Below are positions 18,618-27,163 of a stretch of 64,000 nt of DNA, piece after piece. The notes under the pieces are model-generated. The model ran no database searches, had not been told where the DNA came from, and saw only the letters and a list, made by a program, of their open reading frames with translations. Numbering within the stretch: position 1 is the first letter of the stretch; every line of letters starts with the position of its first letter. This DNA comes from Sandaracinaceae bacterium (GTDB lineage Bacteria; Myxococcota_A; Polyangia; Polyangiales; Houyiibacteriaceae): positions 186,001-250,000 of the forward strand of contig JADJJE010000005.1 in assembly GCA_016706685.1 (NCBI GenBank), in the 5' to 3' direction. The position numbers and the translations under genes were made by a program.

Positions 18618-18623
18618 AGCGTA
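18618..18623 (-). promoter_or_regulatory. Putative -10 hexamer (leaderless type)
   Basis: TACGCT, six bases before the GTG at 18611 on the minus strand; identical in sequence and distance to the hexamer at 6626. Confidence 0.4.
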
Positions 18624-18643
18624 TCCCCTACGGTGACGGGCGG

Positions 18644-20053
18644 CTAGAGCGTGTGCAGCTTGAGCGTGTTGGTGCTGCCCGACAGGGGCCAGCCCGTGAG
18701 CAGCAGGAACGCTTCCCCGCGCGCACACAGCCCCTCGCGCACCAGCAGCGACGTGGCGATGCGGAGCGTCTCGTCCAGCGACTCGGGCCGCACCTCGAGG
18801 CGCGGGATGACCCCCCACTCGAGCGCCAGGCGCTGGGCCACCTGCTCCTTGTGGGTGACCGCCACGATGGGCGCCCGCGGGCGGTGCTCGGAGATGAGGC
18901 TCGCCGAGCGCCCGTCCTGCGTGAACGTCACGATGGCGCGGAGCGGCAAGTGCGTGCTCAGGACCGCAGCGGCACGCGCGGCCGCGGTGGGGAAGTTCCA
19001 GTCCTCGTGCGGCACCACCTTCAGCTGACGGTACTCGCGCGAGAGGTCCTCCACCACGTCCCGCTCCACCTCGCGGGCGATGGCGTCCATCATGCGCACG
19101 GACTCCACGGGATACTTGCCGGCCGCCGTCTCGCCGCTGAGCATGACCGCGTCGGTGCCGTCCATCACCGCGTTGGCCACGTCGGCCGCCTCGGCGCGCG
19201 TGGGGCGCGGGTTACGGATCATGGAATCCAGCATCTGCGTGGCGGTGATCACGATCTTCCCGCGCAGGTTCGTCTCGCGGATGATGCGCTTCTGCAGCAG
19301 CGGCACCTTCTCGGCCCCCAGCTCCACGCCCAGATCTCCGCGCGCCACCATCACGCCATCGGCCGCGTCCAGCACGGCGTCCAGGTTCTCGATGGCTTCG
19401 GGCTTCTCGATCTTGGCGATGACCGGCGTGCCGGCCGAGAGCGCTTGGGCCTCGTGCAGGTCACCTGCGGTGCGCACGAACGAGAGCGCCAGGTAGTCCA
19501 CCCGCAGCGTGTCCACGGCAAAGCGCAGGTCCAGCTTGTCCTTCTCGGTGAGGGCGGGCGTGCTGAGCGCCACCCCCGGCATGTTCACGCCCTTGCGGTC
19601 GCTGAGCTCGCCGCCCACCTCCACCACGGTCTCCACGCTGTTGGCGGTGAGCCCCGTCACGCGCAACCGGAAGAGGCCGTCGTCCAGCAGGATGGCGTCG
19701 CCCACCTTCGCGTCGCGCGGCAGCGGCTCGTAGGTGATGTGCACCTCGCGCTCGGTACCGAGCACGTCGCGCGTGGTCAGGGTGAAGGGCGCCCCCTCCA
19801 CCAGCATGGCGCTCCCGCCCTCGAACTTGCCGATGCGCATCTTCGGGCCGCACAGGTCGGCGAGGATGGCCAGCGGCCGCCGCGCCCGCGCAGAGGCCGC
19901 ACGCACTTGCTTCACCATCTCGGCATGACCGGCGTGATCGCCGTGTGAGAAGTTGAGCCGCGCGCAGTCCATGCCGGCAGCCACCAGGGCATCGAGGACC
20001 TCGGGCGTGCTGCTCGCGGGGCCCAGCGTACAAACGATCTTGGTGCGTCTCAC
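18644..20053 (-). CDS. pyk: Pyruvate kinase
   Basis: Final step of glycolysis: phosphoenolpyruvate + ADP to pyruvate + ATP. The 469 aa match the family. RRTKIVCTLGPAS at the N-terminus, ARLNFSHGDH (PEP/K+ site), LCGPKMRIG (~70), the catalytic Lys/metal site VIAKIEKPEAIENLD, GDLGVELG, and the allosteric-region motif MLSGETAAGKYPVE are all present. The start is GTG; GAGG lies just upstream. A lipoprotein operon follows on the same strand after 32 bp. Confidence 0.96.
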   Translation of the reverse strand: MRRTKIVCTLGPASSTPEVLDALVAAGMDCARLNFSHGDHAGHAEMVKQVRAASARARRPLAILADLCGPKMRIGKFEGGSAMLVEGAPFTLTTRDVLGTEREVHITYEPLPRDAKVGDAILLDDGLFRLRVTGLTANSVETVVEVGGELSDRKGVNMPGVALSTPALTEKDKLDLRFAVDTLRVDYLALSFVRTAGDLHEAQALSAGTPVIAKIEKPEAIENLDAVLDAADGVMVARGDLGVELGAEKVPLLQKRIIRETNLRGKIVITATQMLDSMIRNPRPTRAEAADVANAVMDGTDAVMLSGETAAGKYPVESVRMMDAIAREVERDVVEDLSREYRQLKVVPHEDWNFPTAAARAAAVLSTHLPLRAIVTFTQDGRSASLISEHRPRAPIVAVTHKEQVAQRLALEWGVIPRLEVRPESLDETLRIATSLLVREGLCARGEAFLLLTGWPLSGSTNTLKLHTL

Positions 20054-20110
20054 CCCTCGTTTGTACCGCGCCGAGCCACGAGCGGGTGCGACTTTCGGGC
20101 GAACGCGCGC

Positions 20111-21043
20111 TCAGTCCTCGTCGGAGTCGTCGGACTCCTCGTCGTCCTCTTCTTCGGCGTCGGGGATGCCATCCTCGTCCTGGTCCAGCTCCTCCGGGTC
20201 GCCGCCGCGCACCTTCATGCGGATCATCAGCGCAGGCACGATGACCGCCTGGGCGAAGTCGATCTCCACGCCCATCATGAACTGCAGGTTGCGCGGCTCG
20301 GTGATGTCCATGCGCACCTGCGCGTAGAGCTGCAGGCTGGTCTGCCACCAGTGGTGGAAGTTGAAGCTACGGTAGCCGCCCGCCAGGGTGCCCACGAAGA
20401 TGGGGGCGCTGCCGCCGTGACGCTGCCCACGACGGATGGCGTACCCCACCTGCGCGGAGACATCGAGGGGGTAGCCGCGCGCGATGGGGAGGAGCGCGGA
20501 GATGCCGGCGGCCACCTCGAAGGTGTCCATGTCGGCGCCACGGATCTCCATGGAGGGGCCCACCGAGAAGTGCTCGTCACCGCGGTGCGTGAACATGATC
20601 TCGGCGCGCAGGTGGCTGTCCCAGACGAGCTCACGCGGGAGGTCGCCGAACGCTAGGCCGAAGCCGAGGCCAGTGCGCGCCGCGACCTGCATGACCCAGG
20701 GGTCTTCCACCTCGGGCAGGGTCTCGAAGTCCTCGTCTTCTTCCGTGCGCACCGGCTGGGTGCGCGGCGGCGGCGGGGGCGGGTCGTCGAAGAGCGGATT
20801 GTACTCTCGTGGGGCATCGGCATCCGCGTCGGCATCCGCTGGCGCCGCGGCATCCGGCGCCGTGGCCGGCGTGGGCTCGGCGTCCGTGCCAGCATCCGCG
20901 CTGTCGGGTGCCTGCGCCCGCCCACGCGAGCTGCCCACGCTGACCGCCCCCGCGAGCGCGAGCGCCAACGCGAAGACGCGCGCCGCGTGGGGAGAGGGAC
21001 GCCAGGCAGGGCGCGAGTGGGGGCGCGGGAGGGGAGATGCCAC
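20111..21043 (-). CDS. Exported protein with acidic TSP3-like C-terminus
   Basis: The 310-aa product from this GTG has a signal peptide (ARVFALALALAGAVSVGSSRGRA), an Asp/Ala-Pro linker (DADADADAPREYNPLFDDPPPPPP), and a ~200-residue region of short amphipathic strands (TGLGFGLAFGDLPRELVWDSHLRAEIMF; VGYAIRRG; QTSLQLYAQVRMDI) suggesting an outer-membrane barrel. It ends in an acidic tail starting DQDEDGIPDAEEED, which fits the Ca-binding thrombospondin type-3 consensus DxDxDGxxD. An in-frame ATG at 21175 overlaps the upstream stop by four bases and is the alternative start, but it would bury the signal peptide ~65 residues inside. Confidence 0.65.
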   Translation of the reverse strand: MASPLPRPHSRPAWRPSPHAARVFALALALAGAVSVGSSRGRAQAPDSADAGTDAEPTPATAPDAAAPADADADADAPREYNPLFDDPPPPPPRTQPVRTEEDEDFETLPEVEDPWVMQVAARTGLGFGLAFGDLPRELVWDSHLRAEIMFTHRGDEHFSVGPSMEIRGADMDTFEVAAGISALLPIARGYPLDVSAQVGYAIRRGQRHGGSAPIFVGTLAGGYRSFNFHHWWQTSLQLYAQVRMDITEPRNLQFMMGVEIDFAQAVIVPALMIRMKVRGGDPEELDQDEDGIPDAEEEDDEESDDSDED

Positions 21044-21171
21044 GAGCTTCGTGTCCAAGACCGGAGAGGGGGCCGCGAGCAGCCCGAGAGCGAGCGCGAG
21101 GGTACCCGTTCCCTGCGACCGTTGCAGGAGAAAATCCGGGCGCCCAGCGCCGCGCACGTGCGGCTCCCACG

Positions 21172-21675
21172 TCATGTGGGCTCGGGCCCCATGCCCTCGG
21201 CCACGGTGTGCAGCCAGACACACGCTCGGGTGAGCTGCGCGCCACAGGTGGGGCACGGCAGCGACGCCTCGGCCAGCGCCGCCCGTACATGCTCGAGGGC
21301 CTCGGGGCACCCTTCGTACAGGGCCAGGTCGCGCGCATTGCCGGTCATGCCCCGCCACCCGCACGCGAAGCAGGTCTGCCCCTCGAGCACCACGCGGCGC
21401 AGCGCTCCGTCCACCTCCACCACGTGGCACAGGATGAACGGCTTGCCGGGCTCGCGCGCGTCGCCGAGCGCCACGCGAACCCCCGGGGTCTGCTGCGCCA
21501 GCGTCACGAACTGCGAAAAGAGCCGCCCCACCCCGAGCGGCCGCCCGGCGAGCTCCGGTGTCACCAGCAGCTCGTCCGCAAGGGCCGGGTTCAACAGGTA
21601 GAGCCGCTGACCATTGAGCACGGCCTGTGGACAGCGGACCTCGAGGGGTGACTGCGGGTGTTCGGAGTGGCTCAC
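21172..21675 (-). CDS. Zinc-ribbon-like hypothetical protein, 167 aa
   Basis: A soluble protein with two CxxC pairs in its C-terminal half (QTCFACGWRGMTG and LPCPTCGAQLTRAC), spaced as in a split zinc ribbon. The N-terminal half resembles a small beta-domain (GKPFILCHVVEVDGALRRVVLEG). Function unknown. It is the middle gene of three minus-strand genes joined by 4-nt overlaps at 21672-21675 and 21172-21175. Confidence 0.65.
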   Translation of the reverse strand: MSHSEHPQSPLEVRCPQAVLNGQRLYLLNPALADELLVTPELAGRPLGVGRLFSQFVTLAQQTPGVRVALGDAREPGKPFILCHVVEVDGALRRVVLEGQTCFACGWRGMTGNARDLALYEGCPEALEHVRAALAEASLPCPTCGAQLTRACVWLHTVAEGMGPEPT

Positions 21676-21971
21676 GCGGCGGGCGCCGCGAGCCGCACTT
21701 CCACCACGCGGTGTGGGTCCTTGCGGTCGCTGCGCACGGTGACCGAAGCGCTGGCGTCATCGTGCCGGAACGTGACGTCCAGCTGCTGTGAGCCCTCGGG
21801 CCAGTGCACCAGGCAAAGGCCATCGGCCGTGCGCTTGCGGCTGCGAACCCGGGCACGCCGATCGAACACACCCTCCAGTTCTACGACGTCCACGACGGCG
21901 CCATGCGGGTTACGAACCCGAAACATCACGGGGGTCAGTGCATCCCGCTGGCGCCGTAGCCACGACCACAT
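21672..21971 (-). CDS. Hypothetical protein, 99 aa
   Basis: Short, basic, beta-rich sequence (VMFRVRNPHGAVVDVVELEGVFDRRARVRSRKRTADGLCLVHWPEG). No recognised domain. It is first in the three-gene run ending at 20111, its stop overlapping the next start by four bases. A promoter-like pair lies upstream at 21981-22008. Confidence 0.55.
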   Translation of the reverse strand: MWSWLRRQRDALTPVMFRVRNPHGAVVDVVELEGVFDRRARVRSRKRTADGLCLVHWPEGSQQLDVTFRHDDASASVTVRSDRKDPHRVVEVRLAAPAA

Positions 21972-21980
21972 GTCCTCAGG

Positions 21981-22008
21981 ATTGTCACACGTCTGGTGAA
22001 AATTTCAA
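21981..22008 (-). promoter_or_regulatory. Putative promoter of the 21971-20111 operon
   Basis: Minus strand: TTGAAA (22003-22008), 16-bp spacer, GACAAT (21981-21986). The patch is AT-rich against the local background and ends ten bases before the start codon. Confidence 0.4.
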
Positions 22009-22048
22009 CCCTTCCGTGCAGATGGCTGATGAACAGAATGGCGGGGCG

Positions 22049-22390
22049 TCAGCTGCGGCGGGGCAGCCGGATGACCGGCTCGGTGTCGTGAGCGCGGAAC
22101 AGGATGACCATGCGGCCCACCTGCCCGACCTCGTGCGCCCCGCAGGCAGCGGCCAGCTTGGGGGTGACCTCGCGCCGGTCCTCGGGGGAGGACTCCTGCA
22201 CCTTCACCTTGATGAGCTCGTGGTCGCGGAGCGCCCGCGTGATGGCCTCCACCACCCCATCGGTCACGCCCTCGCGGCCGAGCTGCACGATGGGCTGGAT
22301 GTGGTGCGCCAGCCCTCGCAGATAGCTTCGCTGTTTGCCCGTCAAGTCCTCGTGGGGACGCCGGGCCGGGGCCGCCGTTGGCTCACTCAT
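22049..22390 (-). CDS. yhbY: YhbY-family (CRM domain) RNA-binding protein
   Basis: 113 aa, matching the single CRM-domain YhbY family that associates with pre-50S ribosomal particles. Visible motifs are LTGKQRSYLRGLAHHIQPIVQLGREGVTDGVVEAITRALRDHELIKVKV (helix-GxxG-like loop, here LGREGVT) and IGQVGRMVILFR-like QVGRMVILFRAHD at the C-terminus. It lies alone between unrelated genes on the same strand. The short Pro/Ala N-terminal extension is not part of the domain. Confidence 0.9.
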   Translation of the reverse strand: MSEPTAAPARRPHEDLTGKQRSYLRGLAHHIQPIVQLGREGVTDGVVEAITRALRDHELIKVKVQESSPEDRREVTPKLAAACGAHEVGQVGRMVILFRAHDTEPVIRLPRRS

Positions 22391-22436
22391 GCCGCTTCAT
22401 AACACGCAAGGCGGGCCGGGGCTGCTAGCGCCACCG

Positions 22437-23288
22437 TCAACGCAGGATGAACGCCGGCACCACGTCGATCTCGATGCCCACGGACACGCGGTCACAGCCG
22501 CCGATGTCGTTGGGCTGCAGGTCGCCGAGCCCGCGCAGCACGGCGCGCACGGCGCCCAGCGTGGGCATGAGCACCTCGTCGTTGGCGATGATGTCCAGGA
22601 TCATGGCGGAGTCCACGCCGGCACCCAACACGCCCGTCCCCGAGCCGTCTTCGCGGAGGTCCACCTGGATGCGGGACTCGAGCAGCGTCAGGAAGAACAT
22701 CGCTTGCAGGATGTCCACGTTCACGTTGATGTCGAAGGGGTGGATGTCGATGCGCCCGTCCACGATGCGCACGTCGCGGACCTCGATGGGGGCGCTCATC
22801 TCCGAGATGTCGAAGCTCTGCCCTGGCTCGGGGCGGCCGTTGGTCCCCACGTCCACGGGCCCGGAGCCGACGTGGATGCGCACGGTCACGTCGTTGTCGT
22901 TCTCGAGGTTGTCCACGTTCAGCAGCTCGAGCAGGATGAGCAGCCGACCGTCGTTGATGGAGCTCTGGATGAGCGCGTCGGCGTTGCCACCCAGCTGCGA
23001 GACCACCAGACCACCCAGGATGCTGAACTGGTTGTCGATGCCCGGCGTTCCGTCCGGCGCCACGCCATCGACCTTGTTGCAGGTGTCCGGCGAGCCCACT
23101 TCGTCCACGCGGTCGTCCAGGTTCATGCCGCGCAGGGAGCCGTCGTCGTCGGTGCCCAGCACCATACGCATCTCCGAGATCAGCACGACGTGAGTGCCAC
23201 CGCCCGACTCGGAGTCGCAAGAGCTGGAGACCAACAGCAGGGCCGCAGCGAGCAGGCGTGCGGTGACGGAGTGGGCAATGCGCGTCAT
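22437..23288 (-). CDS. Lipoprotein of unknown function, 283 aa
   Basis: Signal peptide with lipobox SSSCDS (Cys ~24). The mature domain is rich in short beta-strands and Asn/Asp (FDISEMSAPIEVRDVRIVDGRIDIHPFDINVNVDILQAMFF), with 'GGCDRVSVGIEIDVVPAF' at the C-terminus. A disulphide between the two mature cysteines (DTCNK, GGCDR) is likely. The ATG at 23288 is preceded by GAGGA with a three-base spacer, so the start six codons upstream is rejected. No family is recognised. Confidence 0.7.
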   Translation of the reverse strand: MTRIAHSVTARLLAAALLLVSSSCDSESGGGTHVVLISEMRMVLGTDDDGSLRGMNLDDRVDEVGSPDTCNKVDGVAPDGTPGIDNQFSILGGLVVSQLGGNADALIQSSINDGRLLILLELLNVDNLENDNDVTVRIHVGSGPVDVGTNGRPEPGQSFDISEMSAPIEVRDVRIVDGRIDIHPFDINVNVDILQAMFFLTLLESRIQVDLREDGSGTGVLGAGVDSAMILDIIANDEVLMPTLGAVRAVLRGLGDLQPNDIGGCDRVSVGIEIDVVPAFILR

Positions 23289-23364
23289 GAGTCCTCGTGA
23301 AGCCACACCCTAGCACGATACCGCGACCAACTGGTCACGTGTCGCGTTCCATCGGGGGGCCACC

Positions 23365-24165
23365 TCAAGGTAACAGAAGCGCGCTCAGGGGGACGGGCCG
23401 AAACGCGGTGCGACAGGGTGGCCCGTCGGCATACCAGTACTCGGAGACCCCGGTGGGCGAGACGGCGAGGAGCGTGGCCGACACCGTGCCGTAGTGCGGC
23501 GTGTGGATGCAGGTGGCCTCGAGCGCCTGCACCAGCTCGGCGGTGAACACCGACCCTGCTGGCACGTGCAGCGTGGTGAGCTCGGGCTGCGTGTGACTGG
23601 CGAGCAGCGTGCGCAGGGGCTCCACCTGGTCTCGGAGGAGCATGCTCGCGTGGGTGGCCACGTGCTGCTCGGCGTCCGCTGCGATGCGCGCCGCCTTCGG
23701 AAAGTCGGGTGACTGCAGGCGATCGTTGCCGAGCACGTGCACGCCGGGGGCGAGCGGGTGCAGCTCCACCTCACGCTGCTCGGGGCGCGCGTAGGCCACG
23801 AAGAGGCGGTCGCCGTCGCCCAGCAGCAGGTTGAAGCCGTTGTACTCCCGCGCGTCGAGTCCCGCGACCACCTGCAGCGAAGCGTCGAGCCCGCCCGCCG
23901 CGAGCGCGTCGGTCACCACGGCGCCGCGCGTCTGCTTGCTGGGGTCGCGCCCGCCGAAGCTGCGCTGGTTGGTGAGCCCCACGAAGAGCCCAGAGGCATG
24001 CACACCGAGCCAGGTCCCACCCTGCGACACGTCCACGCCCGCGACCACCCTCGGCGCGAGCTGCTCCGGAGGGCGCGTGGGGCGCGCGTAGAACTCGTCG
24101 CGGTTGGCGGCGACCAGCGTCCCGGACGCCCCCGCCACACGGTGCAGCGCGATCAACGTGCACAT
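23365..24165 (-). CDS. NRDE-family (TANGO2-like) protein
   Basis: The 266-aa product opens with MCTLIALHR and carries the family name motif ANRDEFYARP at ~20-29. Further family positions are GGTWLGVHASGLFVGLTNQR and LLLGDGDRLFVAYARP. The family shares the Ntn-hydrolase-like fold with an N-terminal Cys, and the eukaryotic TANGO2 member is linked to lipid/haem homeostasis; the bacterial role is not established. Seven bases separate its start from the stop of the upstream methyltransferase gene, so they are probably co-transcribed. Confidence 0.9.
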   Translation of the reverse strand: MCTLIALHRVAGASGTLVAANRDEFYARPTRPPEQLAPRVVAGVDVSQGGTWLGVHASGLFVGLTNQRSFGGRDPSKQTRGAVVTDALAAGGLDASLQVVAGLDAREYNGFNLLLGDGDRLFVAYARPEQREVELHPLAPGVHVLGNDRLQSPDFPKAARIAADAEQHVATHASMLLRDQVEPLRTLLASHTQPELTTLHVPAGSVFTAELVQALEATCIHTPHYGTVSATLLAVSPTGVSEYWYADGPPCRTAFRPVPLSALLLP

Positions 24166-24172
24166 GGGAGCC

Positions 24173-25018
24173 TCAGCTGCGCCGCGCGATGGCCAAGCGC
24201 TCGCCTCGAAAGATCTTGGTCTGCCAGGCGCTCACCCCGGCTGCGTCGGCCCAGTCCACGCTGTTGGTGTCGGTCAGCACCGAGAAGCCGTGGTCCGCCA
24301 GCAGCGCGTTCATGTCGCGGCGCTCGTAGTTGGCGTGCAGCCCCTCGCCGATGGCGTCGAACACCCGCCGGACCACGCGCGCGCCCACCGGCCCGCCGGG
24401 CACGCTGTTGGGCACCATGTAGGACACCAGCACCCGGCTGCCCGGCGGCGACAGCTTCTGGAGTTGGCGCAGCGTGGCCGTGACGGCCTGTGTGGACAGG
24501 TACATGGTGACGCCCTCCCAGATCCACGCGGTGACCCGGCCCGGTTCGAAGCCGGCTGCGGCGAGGCGCTCCCCCAGGTCGTCGTGCTGGAAGTCCACGG
24601 GCACGTACTGGAGCCCTTCGTGCTCCCCCATGCGCGCCCGCTTGTAGCGCTGGGTGGCGGGGTGATCCACCTCGAAGACGCGGCAACCGGAGAGCGCCGG
24701 CAACCTGCGGCTGCGGGCGTCGAGCCCGGCCCCCAGCACCACGACCTGCTCTGCGCCGTCCGCCAGTGCCCCGCCCACGCCGCGGTCGATGGCAGACGTG
24801 CGCAGGCTGACGTGGTCCACCATCCCCAGGGACACCGCCCGGTAGACCGAGCGCACGGGCTCCCCCAGCGCGCCGGTGGCCTCGTAGGCCTTCAGCATGG
24901 GACGGAATGGAAACGGGCAGAGGTCGGTCGCAAAGGGATCGACGCTCATGCCCGGTCTGCTGACCCCCCTGCCAAAGCTGACGAGGGCGGCCGTAAAGCT
25001 GGGACGGTGTTCGCGCAT
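24173..25018 (-). CDS. Class I SAM-dependent methyltransferase (LCM/TIGR00027 type)
   Basis: A 281-aa product with the LCM-family layout. The N-terminal helical lid has VDPFATDLCPFPF, then QVVVLGAGLDARSRRLP (motif I), CRVFEVDHPATQRYKRA (motif II, acidic), YVPVDFQHDDLGERL, and AWIWEGVTMYLS (the family's WEGxxMYL). Relatives methylate small-molecule or protein carboxylates; the substrate is unknown. CATAGT six bases before the ATG is the only promoter-like signal. Confidence 0.88.
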   Translation of the reverse strand: MREHRPSFTAALVSFGRGVSRPGMSVDPFATDLCPFPFRPMLKAYEATGALGEPVRSVYRAVSLGMVDHVSLRTSAIDRGVGGALADGAEQVVVLGAGLDARSRRLPALSGCRVFEVDHPATQRYKRARMGEHEGLQYVPVDFQHDDLGERLAAAGFEPGRVTAWIWEGVTMYLSTQAVTATLRQLQKLSPPGSRVLVSYMVPNSVPGGPVGARVVRRVFDAIGEGLHANYERRDMNALLADHGFSVLTDTNSVDWADAAGVSAWQTKIFRGERLAIARRS

Positions 25019-25024
25019 CGGCGG

Positions 25025-25030
25025 ACTATG
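25025..25030 (-). promoter_or_regulatory. Putative -10 hexamer (leaderless type)
   Basis: CATAGT, six bases before the ATG at 25018 on the minus strand. Confidence 0.3.
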
Positions 25031-25071
25031 GCATCCTTCGGGGTGCCCGTCCTGCCGAGGCGATCACCGCC

Positions 25072-25353
25072 TCACTCTGCTGCGGCGGCCTGCTCGGTGA
25101 GCGGGTAGACGCTGACCTTCTTGCCCGCGGTGCGGCCACGACGCTCGTACTTCACGACGCCGTCGATGCGCGCCCAGAGCGTGAAGTCCTTGCCGACGCC
25201 GACGTTGTTGCCCGCGTGCACGGTGGTGCCGACCTGACGCACGAGGATGGACCCCGCGTTGACCGTCTCGCCGCCGAAGACCTTGACGCCACGGTACTGC
25301 GCCTTGGAGTCGCGACCGTTGCGAGAAGAACCCTGTCCCTTTTTATGAGCCAT
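25072..25353 (-). CDS. rpmA: 50S ribosomal protein L27
   Basis: The 93 aa begin AHKKGQGSSRNGRDS, the conserved flexible N-terminus reaching the peptidyl-transferase centre, followed by GVKVFGGETVNAGSILVRQVGTTVHAGNNVG. No cleavable N-terminal extension of the Firmicutes type is present. It lies 18 bp downstream of rplU in the usual rplU-rpmA order. obg/cgtA, often the next gene, is absent here. Confidence 0.97.
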   Translation of the reverse strand: MAHKKGQGSSRNGRDSKAQYRGVKVFGGETVNAGSILVRQVGTTVHAGNNVGVGKDFTLWARIDGVVKYERRGRTAGKKVSVYPLTEQAAAAE

Positions 25354-25371
25354 CTGACGATTCCTCTGGGC

Positions 25372-25680
25372 TCAGCCCACGACGCTCTGGATTTTCAGCT
25401 CGGTGAAGGGCTGACGGTGACCGTACTTACGGCGATAGTTCTTACGGCGGCGCATCTTGAAGACGATGATCTTCTTGGCGCGATCCTGCCCGATGATCTT
25501 GGCGACGACCTTGGCGCCCCCGACGGTCGGCGTGCCGACGCGCGGTGAGTCACCACCCAGCATGAGGATCTCGTCGAATTCGACCTGGCCACCGATGTCT
25601 CCGTCGAGCTTCTCGACGCGGACGGTGTCGCCTGCTTGGACGCGGTACTGTTTCCCGCCCGTTTTGATGACTGCGTACAT
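25372..25680 (-). CDS. rplU: 50S ribosomal protein L21
   Basis: The 102 aa match L21: MYAVIKTGGKQYRVQAGD at the N-terminus and FKMRRRKNYRRKYGHRQPFTELKI at the C-terminus, which contacts 23S rRNA. First gene of rplU-rpmA. A plausible promoter sits 48-75 bp upstream, leaving a ~40-nt leader. Confidence 0.97.
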   Translation of the reverse strand: MYAVIKTGGKQYRVQAGDTVRVEKLDGDIGGQVEFDEILMLGGDSPRVGTPTVGGAKVVAKIIGQDRAKKIIVFKMRRRKNYRRKYGHRQPFTELKIQSVVG

Positions 25681-25727
25681 CTTGAAAATCCAATCTGGGC
25701 CACCCGACGTGATCGGGCAGGGGCGGG

Positions 25728-25755
25728 ATTATGAGGGTGCCGGGCCGGTCTGCAA
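25728..25755 (-). promoter_or_regulatory. Putative rplU-rpmA promoter
   Basis: Minus strand: -35-like TTGCAG (25750-25755), 16-bp spacer, -10 CATAAT (25728-25733). It would start transcription about 40 nt ahead of rplU. Confidence 0.45.
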
Positions 25756-25804
25756 GGGAAAAGAGGAGAATTCCGGCCAGCACCGCTATGCTCGGCGTAC
25801 CGAC

Positions 25805-26269
25805 ATGTCCGCCGACATCCTTAATACCATCGACCTGTTCGCCGGCCTGGGGCCGCTGCACCTGGCTCACCTGCGCTCGATCGCCCAGGAGCGCAAGCTC
25901 GGGCGGGGCGAGATCCTGTTCGAAGAGGGCGCCAACGGCAGCGAGATCTTCGTGGTGGCCGAGGGCTCCGTGCGCATCTCCAAGATGGTGCCCGGCATCG
26001 GGGAAGAGGCGCTGGCCGTGCTGCGCCCTGGGGCCTACTTCGGCGAGATGGAGTTCATCGACCGCGACCTGGACCGGGCGGCCCGGGCGCTGGGGCACGA
26101 GGCCTCGGTGCTCTACGCCATCAGCTACTCGGACTTGGACATGCTGCTGGGGACCGACCGTGACCTGGCGCTGGCCATCCAGTCGAACATGTTGCGCACC
26201 CTGGCGCGGCGCCTGCGGGCCACCAACGACAAGGTCACCGCCATGTTCGCCATGGCTCAGTTCAGCTGA
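25805..26269 (+). CDS. Cyclic-nucleotide-binding domain protein (no DNA-binding domain)
   Basis: 154 aa consisting almost entirely of a Crp-type cNMP-binding domain: LFEEGANGSEIFVVAEGSVRISK (beta-roll), RPGAYFGEMEFIDRD (phosphate-binding cassette; the usual R-[ST]-A is replaced by DLDRAARALG), and a C-terminal helix. There is no helix-turn-helix after it, so it should act as a stand-alone sensor or partner rather than a transcription factor. It is divergent from rplU. Confidence 0.85.
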   Translation: MSADILNTIDLFAGLGPLHLAHLRSIAQERKLGRGEILFEEGANGSEIFVVAEGSVRISKMVPGIGEEALAVLRPGAYFGEMEFIDRDLDRAARALGHEASVLYAISYSDLDMLLGTDRDLALAIQSNMLRTLARRLRATNDKVTAMFAMAQFS

Positions 26270-26328
26270 ACTCGGCCAGCAAGCCCACGTGAGCGGCGCG
26301 CCGGCCCGGCATGGGTCAAGCTCGCCCC

Positions 26329-27138
26329 ATGCGCTTCACCGACCTGCTGGCCACTGCCGAACGTGCACCCGCTGACTGGATCTTGGAAGTGCCCGAAGAC
26401 TGGCGGCAGGGCCGTGCGGTGTTCGGGGGGTTGCAGACCGCGCTCTGCCTCATGGCCATGCGCGACGTCGTGGACGCTGCGGTGCCGCTACGAACGCTCC
26501 AGACCACGTTCCTCGCACCGCCCTCCACGGCACGCGTGCGCGCGACGGCGCGGGTGCTGCGGCGCGGGAAGAGCGCGACCCACGTGGAGGCACGCCTGCT
26601 CGACGGTGCCGACGGTGCGGGCAGCGGAGACGAAGCCACGCTCGCCATCGTGATCGGTGTGTTCGGCGCCGCGCGCGCCTCGGTGGTGGAGGTCACGCCG
26701 CTGATGCCCCAGGTGAGCGAGTCCAAGCGCACGCCGTTCCGCTTCGTCCCGGGGGTCACGCCCACCTTCACACAGCACTTCGACGCCACCTGGCTGAGCG
26801 GGGCCCTGCCATTCTCGGGCAGCCCCAACACCCCCGCCAGCGTGCAGCTGGGCATGCACGGCGAGCACGAGAGCAGCGAGGCGCTCATCGTGGCGCTAGC
26901 GGACTTCATCCCGCCGTTGGCGCTCTCCATGTTGCGCACACCGGCGCCGGGCAGCTCGCTCACGTGGATGCTGGAGTTGCTGACCGACACGCTCACGGGC
27001 TTCGCCATGCAGGGGTTGCGAGTGGACGCCGAGCTGCTGGCGGGGCGCGACGGCTACACCAGTCAGTCGTGCTTCATCTGGGGTCCCAGCGGCCAGCCCA
27101 TCGCGCTCAGTCGGCAGGCCATGGTGGTCTTCGGGTAA
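26329..27138 (+). CDS. Acyl-CoA thioesterase, TesB-like (tandem hotdog)
   Basis: A 269-aa product with two hotdog repeats. Repeat 1 has WRQGRAVFGGLQTALCLMAMRDVV (~19-42), repeat 2 SLTWMLELLTDTLTGF and GYTSQSCFIWGPSGQPIALSRQAMVVF. FGGLQ is the usual TesB-family glycine signature. It should hydrolyse acyl-CoA thioesters in the cytoplasm. An in-frame ATG six codons upstream is possible; RFTDLL at this start fits the family better. Confidence 0.85.
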   Translation: MRFTDLLATAERAPADWILEVPEDWRQGRAVFGGLQTALCLMAMRDVVDAAVPLRTLQTTFLAPPSTARVRATARVLRRGKSATHVEARLLDGADGAGSGDEATLAIVIGVFGAARASVVEVTPLMPQVSESKRTPFRFVPGVTPTFTQHFDATWLSGALPFSGSPNTPASVQLGMHGEHESSEALIVALADFIPPLALSMLRTPAPGSSLTWMLELLTDTLTGFAMQGLRVDAELLAGRDGYTSQSCFIWGPSGQPIALSRQAMVVFG

Positions 27139-27163
27139 CCCGTGGTACCACTCGGTCAGCGGC

